This document shows positions 8,753-16,883 of a stretch of DNA of 46,289 bases, piece by piece. This DNA comes from Acidimicrobiales bacterium (GTDB lineage: Bacteria > Actinomycetota > Acidimicrobiia > Acidimicrobiales > Aldehydirespiratoraceae), in assembly GCA_029263235.1 (NCBI GenBank), contig JAJCXW010000072.1:1-46289 (forward strand). Direction: 5' to 3'. The notes under the pieces are model-generated. The model ran no database searches, was not told where the DNA came from, and saw only the letters and a program-made list of their open reading frames with translations. How positions within the stretch are numbered: the first letter of the stretch is position 1; each line of letters begins with the position of its first letter. Made by a program: the position numbers and the translations under genes.

Positions 8753-9294
8753 GCGCAGAACCCCCAGGATTCGCCCGGCAAGCTCGGTTCCTGGAAAGGC
8801 TCGAGGGGCGTGTCCATCTCGACTTCGATTCTCGACTCCACCTTCACCTTGGCGGAGTTTCCGTCGAGAATCGTCGTGAAGAATCCGGTCAGTGACTGGT
8901 AGGGGAGTTGAACGCAGACCTGAACGGCGTTGCCCACCAAGTAGCCGCCGGCATCGGGGAACGCCACCTTGACCCGGGCGTCTGTCCCGACTCGGGACTT
9001 GGTCTCACACATCAACCGAATCGACGAGTCGTTGAGTGGAGAAGCGAGGTGGGAGCACCCGGTGTCGTTTCCGGATGTACCGACGACCGCATCGCGGGTG
9101 ATCTCGCGCGTCTCCTGGCGAGTGGTCTGGAGATCGTTCAATGCCAAGGAGAAGTCGATTATGCCGGCCAACAGGCCAGCCACGAGGGGCAATACGATCG
9201 CCATCTCCACTATCACTGCACCGCGCTGGCGTTTCGAGCGTGGATGACGTCGGTCTTTGGCCGACCGGGATGAGGTTGGGCGATCTGAGAACAT
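8749..9294 (-). CDS. TadE-like minor pseudopilin
   Basis: A 181-aa protein. A short basic N-terminus (DRRHPRSKRQRG) is followed by the type IV pilin-like helix GAVIVEMAIVLPLVAGLLAG, with the glutamate at position 5 after the Gly that is typical of TadE-family prepilin cleavage. The remaining exported part has four cysteines, including CSHLASPL and CVQLPYQSLTG. TadE proteins are minor pilins of tight-adherence/Flp pili. It is the first gene of a two-gene unit with the TadG-like protein and follows the MFS gene at 9380 on the same strand after an 85-bp gap. Confidence 0.82.
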   Translation of the reverse strand: MFSDRPTSSRSAKDRRHPRSKRQRGAVIVEMAIVLPLVAGLLAGIIDFSLALNDLQTTRQETREITRDAVVGTSGNDTGCSHLASPLNDSSIRLMCETKSRVGTDARVKVAFPDAGGYLVGNAVQVCVQLPYQSLTGFFTTILDGNSAKVKVESRIEVEMDTPLEPFQEPSLPGESWGFCA

Positions 9295-9379
9295 TGGCCT
9301 CTATCTGTGGTAACGATCACCCCACTTGCTCATCGGTAAGGCCGACTCTGACCTTGAGCGGGCCTGGCTCCCACGTCGG

Positions 9380-10507
9380 TCAGCCAGAGTTCTCTCTTGG
9401 CGGTACTCGTAGCTCAATGACGGTCAGCGTCACTGCCGATGTCGTCATGAGGAGTGCGGCGATGATGCCCAGTATCTCGGTGGAACCGGTCTCGATCAGT
9501 GAAGCACCCAACAGCGGACCGAGGACGCGGCCGGCGGCCATGATCGACTGGGCGTCGCCGGCTCGGTCGGCCGGATTGACCGACCGCTCGGCGAGCAGCT
9601 TGAAAATGCCGGGGACCCCAGACCAGAATGCCAAGCCCCAGATGGCAATGGCGAGCCAGTAGATGGCCCCGATCGTGACGTTGGTGACGATGACGGCCAT
9701 GGCGGCGGTGCCGAGAAGCCATAGGCCGGCGAAGGGGCGGTGACCTCGGTATCGAGCGGCGGGTATCCCGAGAGCGGCGTTGGCGCTGAATGCCAACGAC
9801 ACGACGACTGGATCGAGTCCGACGTTGTCGACTCCGATCGCGGCGGCAAATACGAAGACGGCTGAACCGCCGAGGGTGAGCGTTCCCAAGCAGAGCAGGA
9901 TCAAGCGGGTGACCGGGACCGCCCGTGACCGGTCGGCCTTGCGGGGAGCGTTTGCCGCTAGAGGAGATGCTGGGCCTCGGATCAGCAGCGGCGCGAGTGC
10001 CACCAGCGCCAGCATCACGAACACGGAGTCGGCGCCACTGCTCTCGGCAAGAGCAGAGGCCAGCGGCGCTCCGACGATGCCGACAACGGGGCCGATCACG
10101 GCGACATCTCCCATTCGATCGCTGTCGCCGAACACTTCCTGCCAACCCAGCCACGCGATCACTGCCATGGCCACGCCTCCGAGGAAACGAAACGCCAGCA
10201 GGGCTGTGAACCAGGGGGCCAGCGCGGACGCGACGTTGAATCCGGCGGCCATGATGATCGAGGCCGCCAGCAGCCGTCGCGACGGGTCGAAGATCCTTCC
10301 GACCAGCCACGATGCGGCCACGAAGCCGCTCAGCTGGAGGGTTGAGATGAGCGAGGCAGCGCCGAGACTGACGTCGTACTGCTCTGCTACCGCGGGGAGT
10401 AGAAACGGTGTGGCGGTGAAGACCAGCGAGGTGAAGGCTGATGCGGCCAGCAGGTCGGCCCGGGTCTTCGGCCTCAGCAACATGACCACTTGGACGGGAC
10501 TCTGCAT
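9380..10507 (-). CDS. MFS transporter
   Basis: A 375-aa, strongly hydrophobic protein with about 12 predicted membrane helices. The stretch ASWLVGRIFDPSRRLLAASI fits the MFS motif A loop. Such proteins export drugs or metabolites, or import nutrients; the substrate is not recognisable. It is divergent from the winged-helix regulator at 10587 with 79 bp between them, the usual layout of a transporter controlled by its neighbour. ATG at 10507 has no clear ribosome site; Met9 (MLLRPKTRAD) is an alternative start. Confidence 0.8.
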   Translation of the reverse strand: MQSPVQVVMLLRPKTRADLLAASAFTSLVFTATPFLLPAVAEQYDVSLGAASLISTLQLSGFVAASWLVGRIFDPSRRLLAASIIMAAGFNVASALAPWFTALLAFRFLGGVAMAVIAWLGWQEVFGDSDRMGDVAVIGPVVGIVGAPLASALAESSGADSVFVMLALVALAPLLIRGPASPLAANAPRKADRSRAVPVTRLILLCLGTLTLGGSAVFVFAAAIGVDNVGLDPVVVSLAFSANAALGIPAARYRGHRPFAGLWLLGTAAMAVIVTNVTIGAIYWLAIAIWGLAFWSGVPGIFKLLAERSVNPADRAGDAQSIMAAGRVLGPLLGASLIETGSTEILGIIAALLMTTSAVTLTVIELRVPPRENSG

Positions 10508-10586
10508 TGTGAATCAAGCTAGCTGTCCGGAAGGAGTGCTGGGCGAGAGTTTGACAAACGTCCGGCAATAATGGGACAGTCGAGAA

Positions 10587-11150
10587 ATGCCGGACATTGG
10601 TATCGAAGAGGCCCCTGACTACGAACTCGCCGACTCGTTCGTCGCCGACACTCCGCAACGAGTTCGGGCCCTGACCGAGCCAACCCGAAGACTCATCCTC
10701 GACTTGGTTCTGGAGAGAGCGGCCACCGTCACCGAGCTGGCAACCGCCCTCGACCGGGCCAAGGGTTCGGTGGCCTACCACGTCGATGCGCTGGTCGACG
10801 CCGGCCTGCTGCGCGTAGTGCGCACCAGGCGGGTTCGCGCCATCGAGGAGCGCTTCTATGGCCGAACCGGCAGAACGATCGTCATCGGAAACGAGCCCCT
10901 GCCGTCGGGGGCGGCTCCGGCCGGATTCCTAGCAACGGCCGTCGCTGAGATTTCCTCGGAGGCTCAGGTCGCATCCACGCTTCGGCACGCACGAATCCCA
11001 GAAGAACTGGCTGAGGAGTTCTTCGAGGCGGTGGTGGAGTTGGCCGAGAGATTCACTCGATTGCCCAGAGACGGAGACACGGTGTTCGGATTCGTGGGGG
11101 CTGTCTTTCCGACCGATCACCCGTCGCTACCAGAGGCGGACGACAAGTGA
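10587..11150 (+). CDS. Winged-helix (ArsR/HTH_20-like) transcriptional regulator
   Basis: A 187-aa protein. Residues about 25-95 form a winged helix: ALTEPTRRLILDLVLE, then TVTELATALDRAKGSVAYHVDALVDAGLLRVV with a wing RTRRVRAIEERFYGRTGRT. The pattern matches ArsR-like HTH_20 regulators. The C-terminal half is helical and probably dimerises or binds ligand; no metal-binding cysteine cluster is seen. It overlaps the next MFS gene by 4 nt (GTGA) and faces the MFS gene at 10507. TGTCCGG-type hexamers occur at 10521, 10559 and (inverted) 10589 in the divergent region and could be its sites, but this is weak. Confidence 0.78.
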   Translation: MPDIGIEEAPDYELADSFVADTPQRVRALTEPTRRLILDLVLERAATVTELATALDRAKGSVAYHVDALVDAGLLRVVRTRRVRAIEERFYGRTGRTIVIGNEPLPSGAAPAGFLATAVAEISSEAQVASTLRHARIPEELAEEFFEAVVELAERFTRLPRDGDTVFGFVGAVFPTDHPSLPEADDK

Positions 11151-12526
11151 CATCCAAAGAAGCGACACCGGAATCCTCGGCCGAGGTGAGCAACAAGGGG
11201 TCGAAGCTCGGGTCGAGCTACATGAAGCTGCTCGCCGCCAGCACAGTTTCGAATCTCGGCGACGGGATCGCGCTCATCGCCTACCCCTGGCTGGCCTCAG
11301 CCATGACCCGCAATGCCGTCCTGATCGCTCTGGTCGTGGTGGTGCAGCGGCTTCCTTGGCTGCTGTTCAGTCTGCCGGCCGGGGTGATCACCGATCGAAG
11401 CGATCGCAGAAGGCTCATGATCGTCGCGAACTCGGCTCGGGCTGTGCTCACCACCTTGGTGGCATTGCTGGTGTTGGGTCGCCAAGGCGCGCTGCCGGGG
11501 CCCGACGAGGTCATGTCGGCAGCCGATGCAGCCGGAACAGATGTCTTTCTCTACATCCTCGTGCTCGTGGCGACCTTGCTGCTCGGAATAGCCGAGGTCC
11601 TCTACGACAACACCGCCCAGACGATCATGCCGTCGATAGTCGATACAGACAGTCTCGAAAAGGCAAACGGTCGTCTCTGGAGCACAGAACAGGTGGCCAA
11701 CACCTTCGTCGGCCCACCTCTCGGAGCGGCACTGCTGGCGGTCTCGTTGGCGCTGCCGTTCTTCATCGACGCCGCGACATTCTTCGTGTCGGTCGCCTTC
11801 TTGTCGCTCATTCCGGCAACCGTGTCACCGAAGCCTGCAGTCGCCAACCGACCTCCTTGGAAACGAGAGTTGGTCGATGGTGTCAAGTGGCTGTGGCGCC
11901 ACGATCTTCTTCGCCCCTTGGCCTTGATACTCGGGCTTCTCAATGGCCTCGGCATGGTCTCGGGCGCGGTCTTGGTCCTGTTTGCCCAGGAGGTGTTGAG
12001 CACCAGTCCGACAGAGTTCGCGATCCTCGGAACCGGCGGCGCGATCGGCGGGATCATCGGAGGCTGGGCCACCCCGTACATCTCCGGGCGTATTGGGCAG
12101 GGCTCATCGTTGATGCTGACTCTGGTCGGGGGAGGCGTCACCTCGATCGTTATCGGCTTGAGTTCCTTCTGGCCGGTGGTCTGGCTGATGTTCGCCATCT
12201 TCGTGTTCTTGGCAGTCTTGTGGAATGTGATCACCGTCAGCCTTCGCCAGGCGATCATTCCGGACGAACTCCTCGGTCGGGTCAACAGCGTCTACCGGTT
12301 CTTCGCCTGGGGCTCCATGCCCCTGGGGGCGCTCCTGGGTGGCCTGATAGTCGTTGTCGCGGAACTGTTCGGATCGAGAGAGATGGCACTGCGAATGCCC
12401 TGGTTCGTGTCCGGCTTCGGCGAACTAGCTTTGATCGTGTTCGCCGCCCCCAGGCTGACCTCGGCGAAGATCGAGGCGGCACGAAACGAGGCCGAGGGTG
12501 CGGCCGATTCGCCAGAGGGAGCTTGA
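11147..12526 (+). CDS. MFS transporter (MFS_3/EntS-like exporter)
   Basis: A 459-aa membrane protein. The segments SYMKLLAASTVSNLGDGI, PAGVITDRSDRRRLMIVANS and TIMPSIVDTDSLEKANGRLW are characteristic of the MFS_3 exporter group that includes EntS and macrolide efflux proteins. GTG at 11147 overlaps the regulator stop by 4 nt, indicating coupled translation. It is the second gene of a tight operon (10587-13772) with the regulator, the ODP-like hydrolase and the SnoaL-like protein, suggesting export of a compound that the operon also modifies or detoxifies (inference). Confidence 0.85.
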   Translation: MTSKEATPESSAEVSNKGSKLGSSYMKLLAASTVSNLGDGIALIAYPWLASAMTRNAVLIALVVVVQRLPWLLFSLPAGVITDRSDRRRLMIVANSARAVLTTLVALLVLGRQGALPGPDEVMSAADAAGTDVFLYILVLVATLLLGIAEVLYDNTAQTIMPSIVDTDSLEKANGRLWSTEQVANTFVGPPLGAALLAVSLALPFFIDAATFFVSVAFLSLIPATVSPKPAVANRPPWKRELVDGVKWLWRHDLLRPLALILGLLNGLGMVSGAVLVLFAQEVLSTSPTEFAILGTGGAIGGIIGGWATPYISGRIGQGSSLMLTLVGGGVTSIVIGLSSFWPVVWLMFAIFVFLAVLWNVITVSLRQAIIPDELLGRVNSVYRFFAWGSMPLGALLGGLIVVVAELFGSREMALRMPWFVSGFGELALIVFAAPRLTSAKIEAARNEAEGAADSPEGA

Positions 12527-12527
12527 A

Positions 12528-13307
12528 ATGCCGCAAATCCGATCGGTCCATCCCGACATCACTGCGATCTCGACGTTCCATTCCATTCCTGCCGTGGGAG
12601 TGCTCACCATCAACAGTTTCGTTCTCGACGCGGAGCAGCAGATGATTGTCGACACCGGTACGACGAACGACCGGGCGAAGATGTGTTCGGCGATCGACTC
12701 GGTGGTCGACCGGGATCGATTGCGGTGGCTCTGGATCACCCACACCGATGCCGACCACGTCGGAAGTGTGCATGCGTTGCTCGATGCCTACCCAGACCTG
12801 CGTGCGGTCACCACCTTCACCGGGTGGGTGAAGATGAGTACCCACAGCCCCATCGATCCGACTCGGGTACGTCTGGTCAATCCGGGGGAGTCTCTCGACC
12901 TCGGCGACCGGACCATTCGGACCGTGATGCCGCCGCTGTTTGATGCCCCGGAGACCACGGGATTCTTTGATCCGGCCTCGCGTGCCCTTTTCAGCTCAGA
13001 CTGCTTCGGCGCCATTCTTCCGGAGGGGGTCGAAGATCTCGATGATCTTTCGGCGGCGGAGCTCCTGACGGCCCAGACCACCTGGACCTCGATCGACACG
13101 CCGTGGGTCACCAAGATCGACCGAAGTCTGCTGGCGGCCGAACTCGATTCGATCAGGGCGATGGAACCGGCCATGATCTTGAGCGGGCATCTGCCCGCCA
13201 CCGAGGGGATCGTCGAACAGCAACTTGCGGGCGTACTGGCCGCGCCCGACACGGCCCCCTTCATCGGAATCGACAATGCCGCTCTTCAGGCATGGATAGG
13301 AAGTTGA
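12528..13307 (+). CDS. ODP-like metallo-beta-lactamase-fold protein
   Basis: A 259-aa protein. ATG at 12528 has GAGG upstream and lies 1 nt after the MFS stop. The metal motif is HTDADH at residues 72-77, not the usual HxHxDH; an acidic residue at the third position is the hallmark of the flavodiiron/ODP branch, which binds two irons. ALFSSDCFG (Asp158) matches the SNDAFG bridging-Asp segment and SGHLPA supplies the last His. The position of the ligand His in flavodiiron proteins (PMLHWPD) reads PPLFDAPE here, so one ligand seems missing. No flavodoxin domain is present. Role could be O2/NO chemistry, sensing or hydrolysis. Confidence 0.72.
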   Translation: MPQIRSVHPDITAISTFHSIPAVGVLTINSFVLDAEQQMIVDTGTTNDRAKMCSAIDSVVDRDRLRWLWITHTDADHVGSVHALLDAYPDLRAVTTFTGWVKMSTHSPIDPTRVRLVNPGESLDLGDRTIRTVMPPLFDAPETTGFFDPASRALFSSDCFGAILPEGVEDLDDLSAAELLTAQTTWTSIDTPWVTKIDRSLLAAELDSIRAMEPAMILSGHLPATEGIVEQQLAGVLAAPDTAPFIGIDNAALQAWIGS

Positions 13308-13313
13308 CAAACC

Positions 13314-13772
13314 ATGAGCCACGACTTGGTCGACGGTTTCTACTCGAGTTTCGCGGACGGCGACGGCGACGCCATGGCGGCCTGCTACAGCGCTGACGCC
13401 ACGTTCGAGGATCCGGTATTCGGGGTGCTGACGGGCGCCGATGCCGGCGACATGTGGCGCATGCTTTGTGAGAGCGGCACCGATCTCCGTCTTGAACACA
13501 CCGTGGAGGAGGCTGACGAGCGTTCGGCGAGGGTCCGTTGGATTGCTCACTACACGTTCTCGGCCACTGGCCGACCGGTCCGCAACGACATCACGGCCAC
13601 CTTCAAGATCGCCGACGGTGAGATCGTCGACCATCGAGACTCGTTTTCTCTCTGGAAATGGTCGTCTCAGGCCCTTGGAACGACCGGGAAGCTGCTTGGT
13701 TGGTCGCCTCCACTCCAGAGCAAGGTTCGCAAGATGGCCAGGGGCAACCTGACCAAGTTCCAGCAGCGTTGA
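13314..13772 (+). CDS. SnoaL/NTF2-like protein
   Basis: A 152-aa protein with the NTF2-like fold pattern: helix HDLVDGFYSSFADGDGDAMAACYSADATFEDPVF followed by strands RWIAHYTFSATGRPV and ITATFKIADGEIVDHRDSF. SnoaL-like proteins are cyclases, isomerases or ligand-binding proteins of small molecules. It begins 6 nt after the hydrolase stop and ends the operon started by the regulator at 10587. The basic C-terminal tail (QSKVRKMARGNLTKFQQR) is an extension beyond the fold. The substrate cannot be told. Confidence 0.75.
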   Translation: MSHDLVDGFYSSFADGDGDAMAACYSADATFEDPVFGVLTGADAGDMWRMLCESGTDLRLEHTVEEADERSARVRWIAHYTFSATGRPVRNDITATFKIADGEIVDHRDSFSLWKWSSQALGTTGKLLGWSPPLQSKVRKMARGNLTKFQQR

Positions 13773-13851
13773 CGACGAACCAAGAATCGACCGATTGAGA
13801 GCAGCCCGAACCACTCCCGTCGCCGAAGGTGGTTGTACTGTTCGCAGGTAG

Positions 13852-14553
13852 ATGGACTTCTCTTCAGTGAGTCGATTTGTGTCAGCGAACCGTTGGCTCA
13901 CCGCCATTAGTTCGGTGGTGGTGGCGGTGGGTTTCCTGGGTGGACTACTGGTCGGGTTGAACCCTGTGATCACCGGCGTGTTGGTGGTCGCGGTGCTGGC
14001 GATCGGGTTCGCGTCGTTGGCTTGGCGCAGCCGCCGGGTCTGGTCCGAGCGTCCGCCCGGCGCTGGCTTGGTCATGGGTCACTTCGTGGTCGCCGCGGTC
14101 GTGGCGTTCGCCGTCATCCAGGCGGTGCCGTACGGGCGCGCTCATTCCAACCCTCCCGTTTCAGGAGAGCCCGCGTGGGCGACTCCCCGGGTGCGCGAAC
14201 TAATGGTCAACGCCTGCTTCGGGTGTCACAGCAATGAAGTCGAGTGGCCGTGGTACTCGAACATTGCGCCCCTCTCATGGGCGATCACCGACCATGTCAA
14301 CGAGGGCCGCGATGAGGTCAACTATTCGGAGTTCGGCTCGGGCGACGGCGACGACACGATCGAGGAGATTCTCGACGGGTCGATGCCGCCCTCGTACTAC
14401 ACGATGTTCGGCCTTCATCCCGAGGCCAATCTGAGTGAGGCCGAGATTGCCGAGCTCGTGGCCGGCCTGAGGGCCACTCCCGGAATGGAAGAGGGCGACG
14501 ACGAAGACGAAGAGGACGAAGAGGACGAAGAAGATGAAGAGGACGACGACTGA
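13852..14553 (+). CDS. Membrane haem-binding-domain protein with acidic tail
   Basis: A 233-aa protein with three hydrophobic segments (about 15-37, 39-57 and 74-94), then a haem_bd-type domain holding CFGCH at 122-126 (CxxCH), followed by WPWYSNIAPLSW and DHVNEGRDEVNYSEF, all typical of that family. The CxxCH should attach haem c covalently on the extracytoplasmic face. The last roughly 23 residues are almost only Asp and Glu, encoded by a GAC/GAA trinucleotide run (14496-14550), a site prone to slippage and a possible cation-binding tail. No electron-transfer genes are adjacent. It is convergent with the sensor kinase. Confidence 0.78.
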   Translation: MDFSSVSRFVSANRWLTAISSVVVAVGFLGGLLVGLNPVITGVLVVAVLAIGFASLAWRSRRVWSERPPGAGLVMGHFVVAAVVAFAVIQAVPYGRAHSNPPVSGEPAWATPRVRELMVNACFGCHSNEVEWPWYSNIAPLSWAITDHVNEGRDEVNYSEFGSGDGDDTIEEILDGSMPPSYYTMFGLHPEANLSEAEIAELVAGLRATPGMEEGDDEDEEDEEDEEDEEDDD

Positions 14554-14580
14554 TCGGTTGGTCTGACCGAGACGTCGTCT

Positions 14581-16065
14581 CTACGTGGGGATAGCGAGCG
14601 AGAAGCGGGCACCACCCAAGGGGCTTCGGCCGACGGTGATGTCGCCGTGGTGCGCTCGTGCGACCTCACGGGCGATGGCGAGCCCCAGGCCCGCTCCTCC
14701 GGAACTGCGATCCCTCGACTCCTCGATTCGTGTGAAGCGATCGAAGATTCGCTCCCGTTGATCCTCGTGGATTCCAGGTCCGTCGTCGTCGACGTGGATC
14801 ACGACATGATCGGCCTGGCGTTGGAGGGTCACCAACACATCGCTGTTGGCGTAGCGGGACGCATTGTCGATGAGGTTTCGGACGGCCCGCCCGAAGAGTG
14901 CAGGGTCGGCGGAGATCTGAACCGGTTCGGAGATCGAGACTCGCACCGGTGTCGGGTGAGGCCGGCCGGCCTCTGTGGCGATGAGGTCATCGACGTCGAT
15001 CTCCTTAGTGATGCCAGGTCGGGCTTCGTCGATGCGACTGAGGGCCAGAAGATCGTCGATGAGTCGACCGAGGTGTTCCTGTTCGGCAAGGACGGTCTCG
15101 GCGGTGGCCATCCAGTCGGTGGTGTCGGGGTTGGCTGCAGCGACCTCGAGCTGGGCGCGGCTTGCCGCGACCGGGCTGCGCAGTTCGTGTGATGCGTCGG
15201 CGATCAACTCATGCTGGCGGCTTTGCGATCCTTCGAGCCGCGTGAGCATGTCGTTCATCGTCGTGGCCAGTTCATTGATCTCATCGTTGGCATCGTGCAC
15301 CGGCACGCGCTCGCTGATGTTGGCGGCGCTGATGGCACGGGCCCGGCTGGTGATGGCATGAACCGGTCGCAGCGCCCGACTGGCGGCCAGCCAGGTGATG
15401 GCGGCGACCGCAGCAACGAGCGTCGGTACGGCGAACCACAGGAAGCGTCTGATGGCATCGAGGCTGTCGGTCACCGGCTGAAGCGGACTCGAGACGCCGA
15501 CATCGACCGTCTCGCCGCCGGGAACGCTCAGTGTCTGGGCGACTCCAACCACGTCGGGTCCGAGGTCGACGCTGTGGGGTTCTCCCTCTGGAATCGGACC
15601 GATGAGGAAGGTCAGTAGTTCTCCGGTGGGATCGAACAACTCGCCGGTGTCGGGATCAATCTCGATTCTCGAGAATCCGGCGTCGACGGGCGGGCCGTCG
15701 ATAGGACCTGAGACAATGACACCTGATCCGATGAGGTCACCGACCTCGTCGAACGGTGGGAGCTGGGAATCGAATCCGACAGAGAGAATCTCGAAATACT
15801 GCTGTTCGCTGAGTAGCTCGCCGCTGGGATCGAGGTAGAAGAACTGAGTAGATGTGGCCGCGTCGACCACTCCGACTGTGGCGGTGCCGCCGTAGATGGA
15901 TTCGAGATACGAGGTGAGAACGGTCTCGGCGCTGGCCCGGGTGTCGTTCACCAGGTTTCGTTCGACGGCGTCGACCACGACCACCGATGTGATCGAAATC
16001 GCGGCCGCGAACACGACCGCCACCAGCAGGGTGAGACGGGTGCGAAGTCCGATCCCAAGGGTCAT
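14581..16065 (-). CDS. Sensor histidine kinase (two-component)
   Basis: A 494-aa membrane kinase: TM1 about 8-30, an extracytoplasmic sensor of about 160 aa, TM2 (FLWFAVPTLVAAVAAITWLA), HAMP, then HisKA with SHELRSP (His293), N-box RNLIDNASRYAN, G1 DDDGPGI, F-box IFDRFTR and G2 GGAGLGLAIA. The reading frame is open further upstream to 16554, but that part overlaps the response regulator in another frame. ATG at 16065 is chosen because it overlaps the regulator's ancestral stop (ATGA, 16062-16065). It should phosphorylate the regulator encoded just upstream and control the divergent efflux operon. Confidence 0.9.
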   Translation of the reverse strand: MTLGIGLRTRLTLLVAVVFAAAISITSVVVVDAVERNLVNDTRASAETVLTSYLESIYGGTATVGVVDAATSTQFFYLDPSGELLSEQQYFEILSVGFDSQLPPFDEVGDLIGSGVIVSGPIDGPPVDAGFSRIEIDPDTGELFDPTGELLTFLIGPIPEGEPHSVDLGPDVVGVAQTLSVPGGETVDVGVSSPLQPVTDSLDAIRRFLWFAVPTLVAAVAAITWLAASRALRPVHAITSRARAISAANISERVPVHDANDEINELATTMNDMLTRLEGSQSRQHELIADASHELRSPVAASRAQLEVAAANPDTTDWMATAETVLAEQEHLGRLIDDLLALSRIDEARPGITKEIDVDDLIATEAGRPHPTPVRVSISEPVQISADPALFGRAVRNLIDNASRYANSDVLVTLQRQADHVVIHVDDDGPGIHEDQRERIFDRFTRIEESRDRSSGGAGLGLAIAREVARAHHGDITVGRSPLGGARFSLAIPT

Positions 16066-16121
16066 GAGTCGACGATCCTGTAGCCGATCCCGCGAACAGT
16101 CTCTATCAGTGGAGAACCATT

Positions 16122-16739
16122 TTAATGGGGGCTGAGCTTCTTGCGGAGGTAGCCGATGTAGACGTCGACCACGTTGGATCCTCCTTCGTGATCGGCCCCC
16201 CAGACGTGGTTGAGTAACTCGACGCGGGTGAGGGGCTCTCCCACTCGACGGGTGAGCGTTTCGAGCATCGAGTACTCGCGGGGCGTGAACTCGACCGTCT
16301 CTCCTCTGAGCGTGCACCGGCGCTTGGTCGGGTCGACGGTGAGGTCGCCGACGGTGATGATGTCGAGGCCCGGCGTGGGATTGGTACGACGCAGCAATGC
16401 ACGGATCCGTGCCACCAGAACGACGAAGCTGAAGGGCTTGGTGAGGTAGTCGTCGGCTCCGAAGTCGAGCCCTTCCGCAATATCGAAATCGCCGTCCTTG
16501 GCAGTGAGCATCATGACCGGGGTGGTGTTCCCTTCTGCTCGAATGGTGCGACAAACCTCGTAGCCGTTCATGGCCGGAAGCATGATGTCGAGCAGGATCA
16601 GGTCGTAGGTGAACTCGCGTGCCCGCCAGAGGCCGTCCACTCCGTTGTCGGTGATATCGACCGCGAACCCTTCGGCAACGAGCCCGCGCTCCACGGCGTC
16701 GGACATTGCCTCATTGTCTTCGACGACGAGTACGCGCAT
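16122..16739 (-). CDS. OmpR-family response regulator, cut short by an in-frame TAA
   Basis: The protein reads 205 aa to a TAA at 16122-16124. The receiver domain is complete: phospho-acceptor Asp51 in LILLDIMLP, Thr79, Lys101 in YLTKPF. The winged-helix domain runs from about 125 and stops at YLRKKLSPH. Beyond the TAA, the same frame continues NGSPLIETVRGIGYRIVDS and ends in TGA at 16062-16064, overlapping the kinase ATG by 4 nt. This is exactly the conserved C-terminal hairpin of OmpR-type regulators, so the TAA removes the last 19 residues of a normal 225-aa protein. CAA to TAA (Gln) by a single transition would explain it. Either a recent nonsense mutation, a sequencing error or readthrough. 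Confidence is high for the family and for the stop as given. Confidence 0.88.
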   Translation of the reverse strand: MRVLVVEDNEAMSDAVERGLVAEGFAVDITDNGVDGLWRAREFTYDLILLDIMLPAMNGYEVCRTIRAEGNTTPVMMLTAKDGDFDIAEGLDFGADDYLTKPFSFVVLVARIRALLRRTNPTPGLDIITVGDLTVDPTKRRCTLRGETVEFTPREYSMLETLTRRVGEPLTRVELLNHVWGADHEGGSNVVDVYIGYLRKKLSPH

Positions 16740-16760
16740 GTTTCCAGTATCGCTGGCGGT

Positions 16761-16833
16761 TGATGAGAACTTGATGAGAGGGCGCCTCGGAATCTGAGAA
16801 GACCCTCATCTTCTCTCATCAGTCTCTCATCAG
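16761..16833. promoter_or_regulatory. Five phased TGATGAG half-sites in divergent promoter
   Basis: Between the response regulator (start 16739) and the lipoprotein gene (start 16884) lie TGATGAGA at 16761-16768 and 16772-16779, then the reverse form CTCATC at 16805-16810, 16815-16820 and 16826-16831. Spacings are 11, 10 and 11 bp, one helical turn, as expected for OmpR-family dimers bound head to tail. It is the likely operator of the two-component system, controlling both itself and the efflux operon. Confidence 0.7.
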
Positions 16834-16883
16834 GATTCGGTCAACATCGGCGACATCGAAAGACCGATCCAGGAGATGATCCC

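Noticed and set aside
10521-10596. TGTCCGG hexamers as operator of the winged-helix regulator
   Set aside because: Three short copies without regular spacing or clear dyad; too weak to list as a feature.
14554-14580. TCGGT...ACCGA and GAGAC...GTCTC dyads as a terminator between convergent genes
   Set aside because: Stems are only 5 bp and no T-run follows on either strand.
16066-16554. Long upstream extension of the histidine kinase frame
   Set aside because: It overlaps the response regulator in another frame, has no family signature (basic, Arg/His-rich) and the real start overlaps the regulator's ancestral stop.
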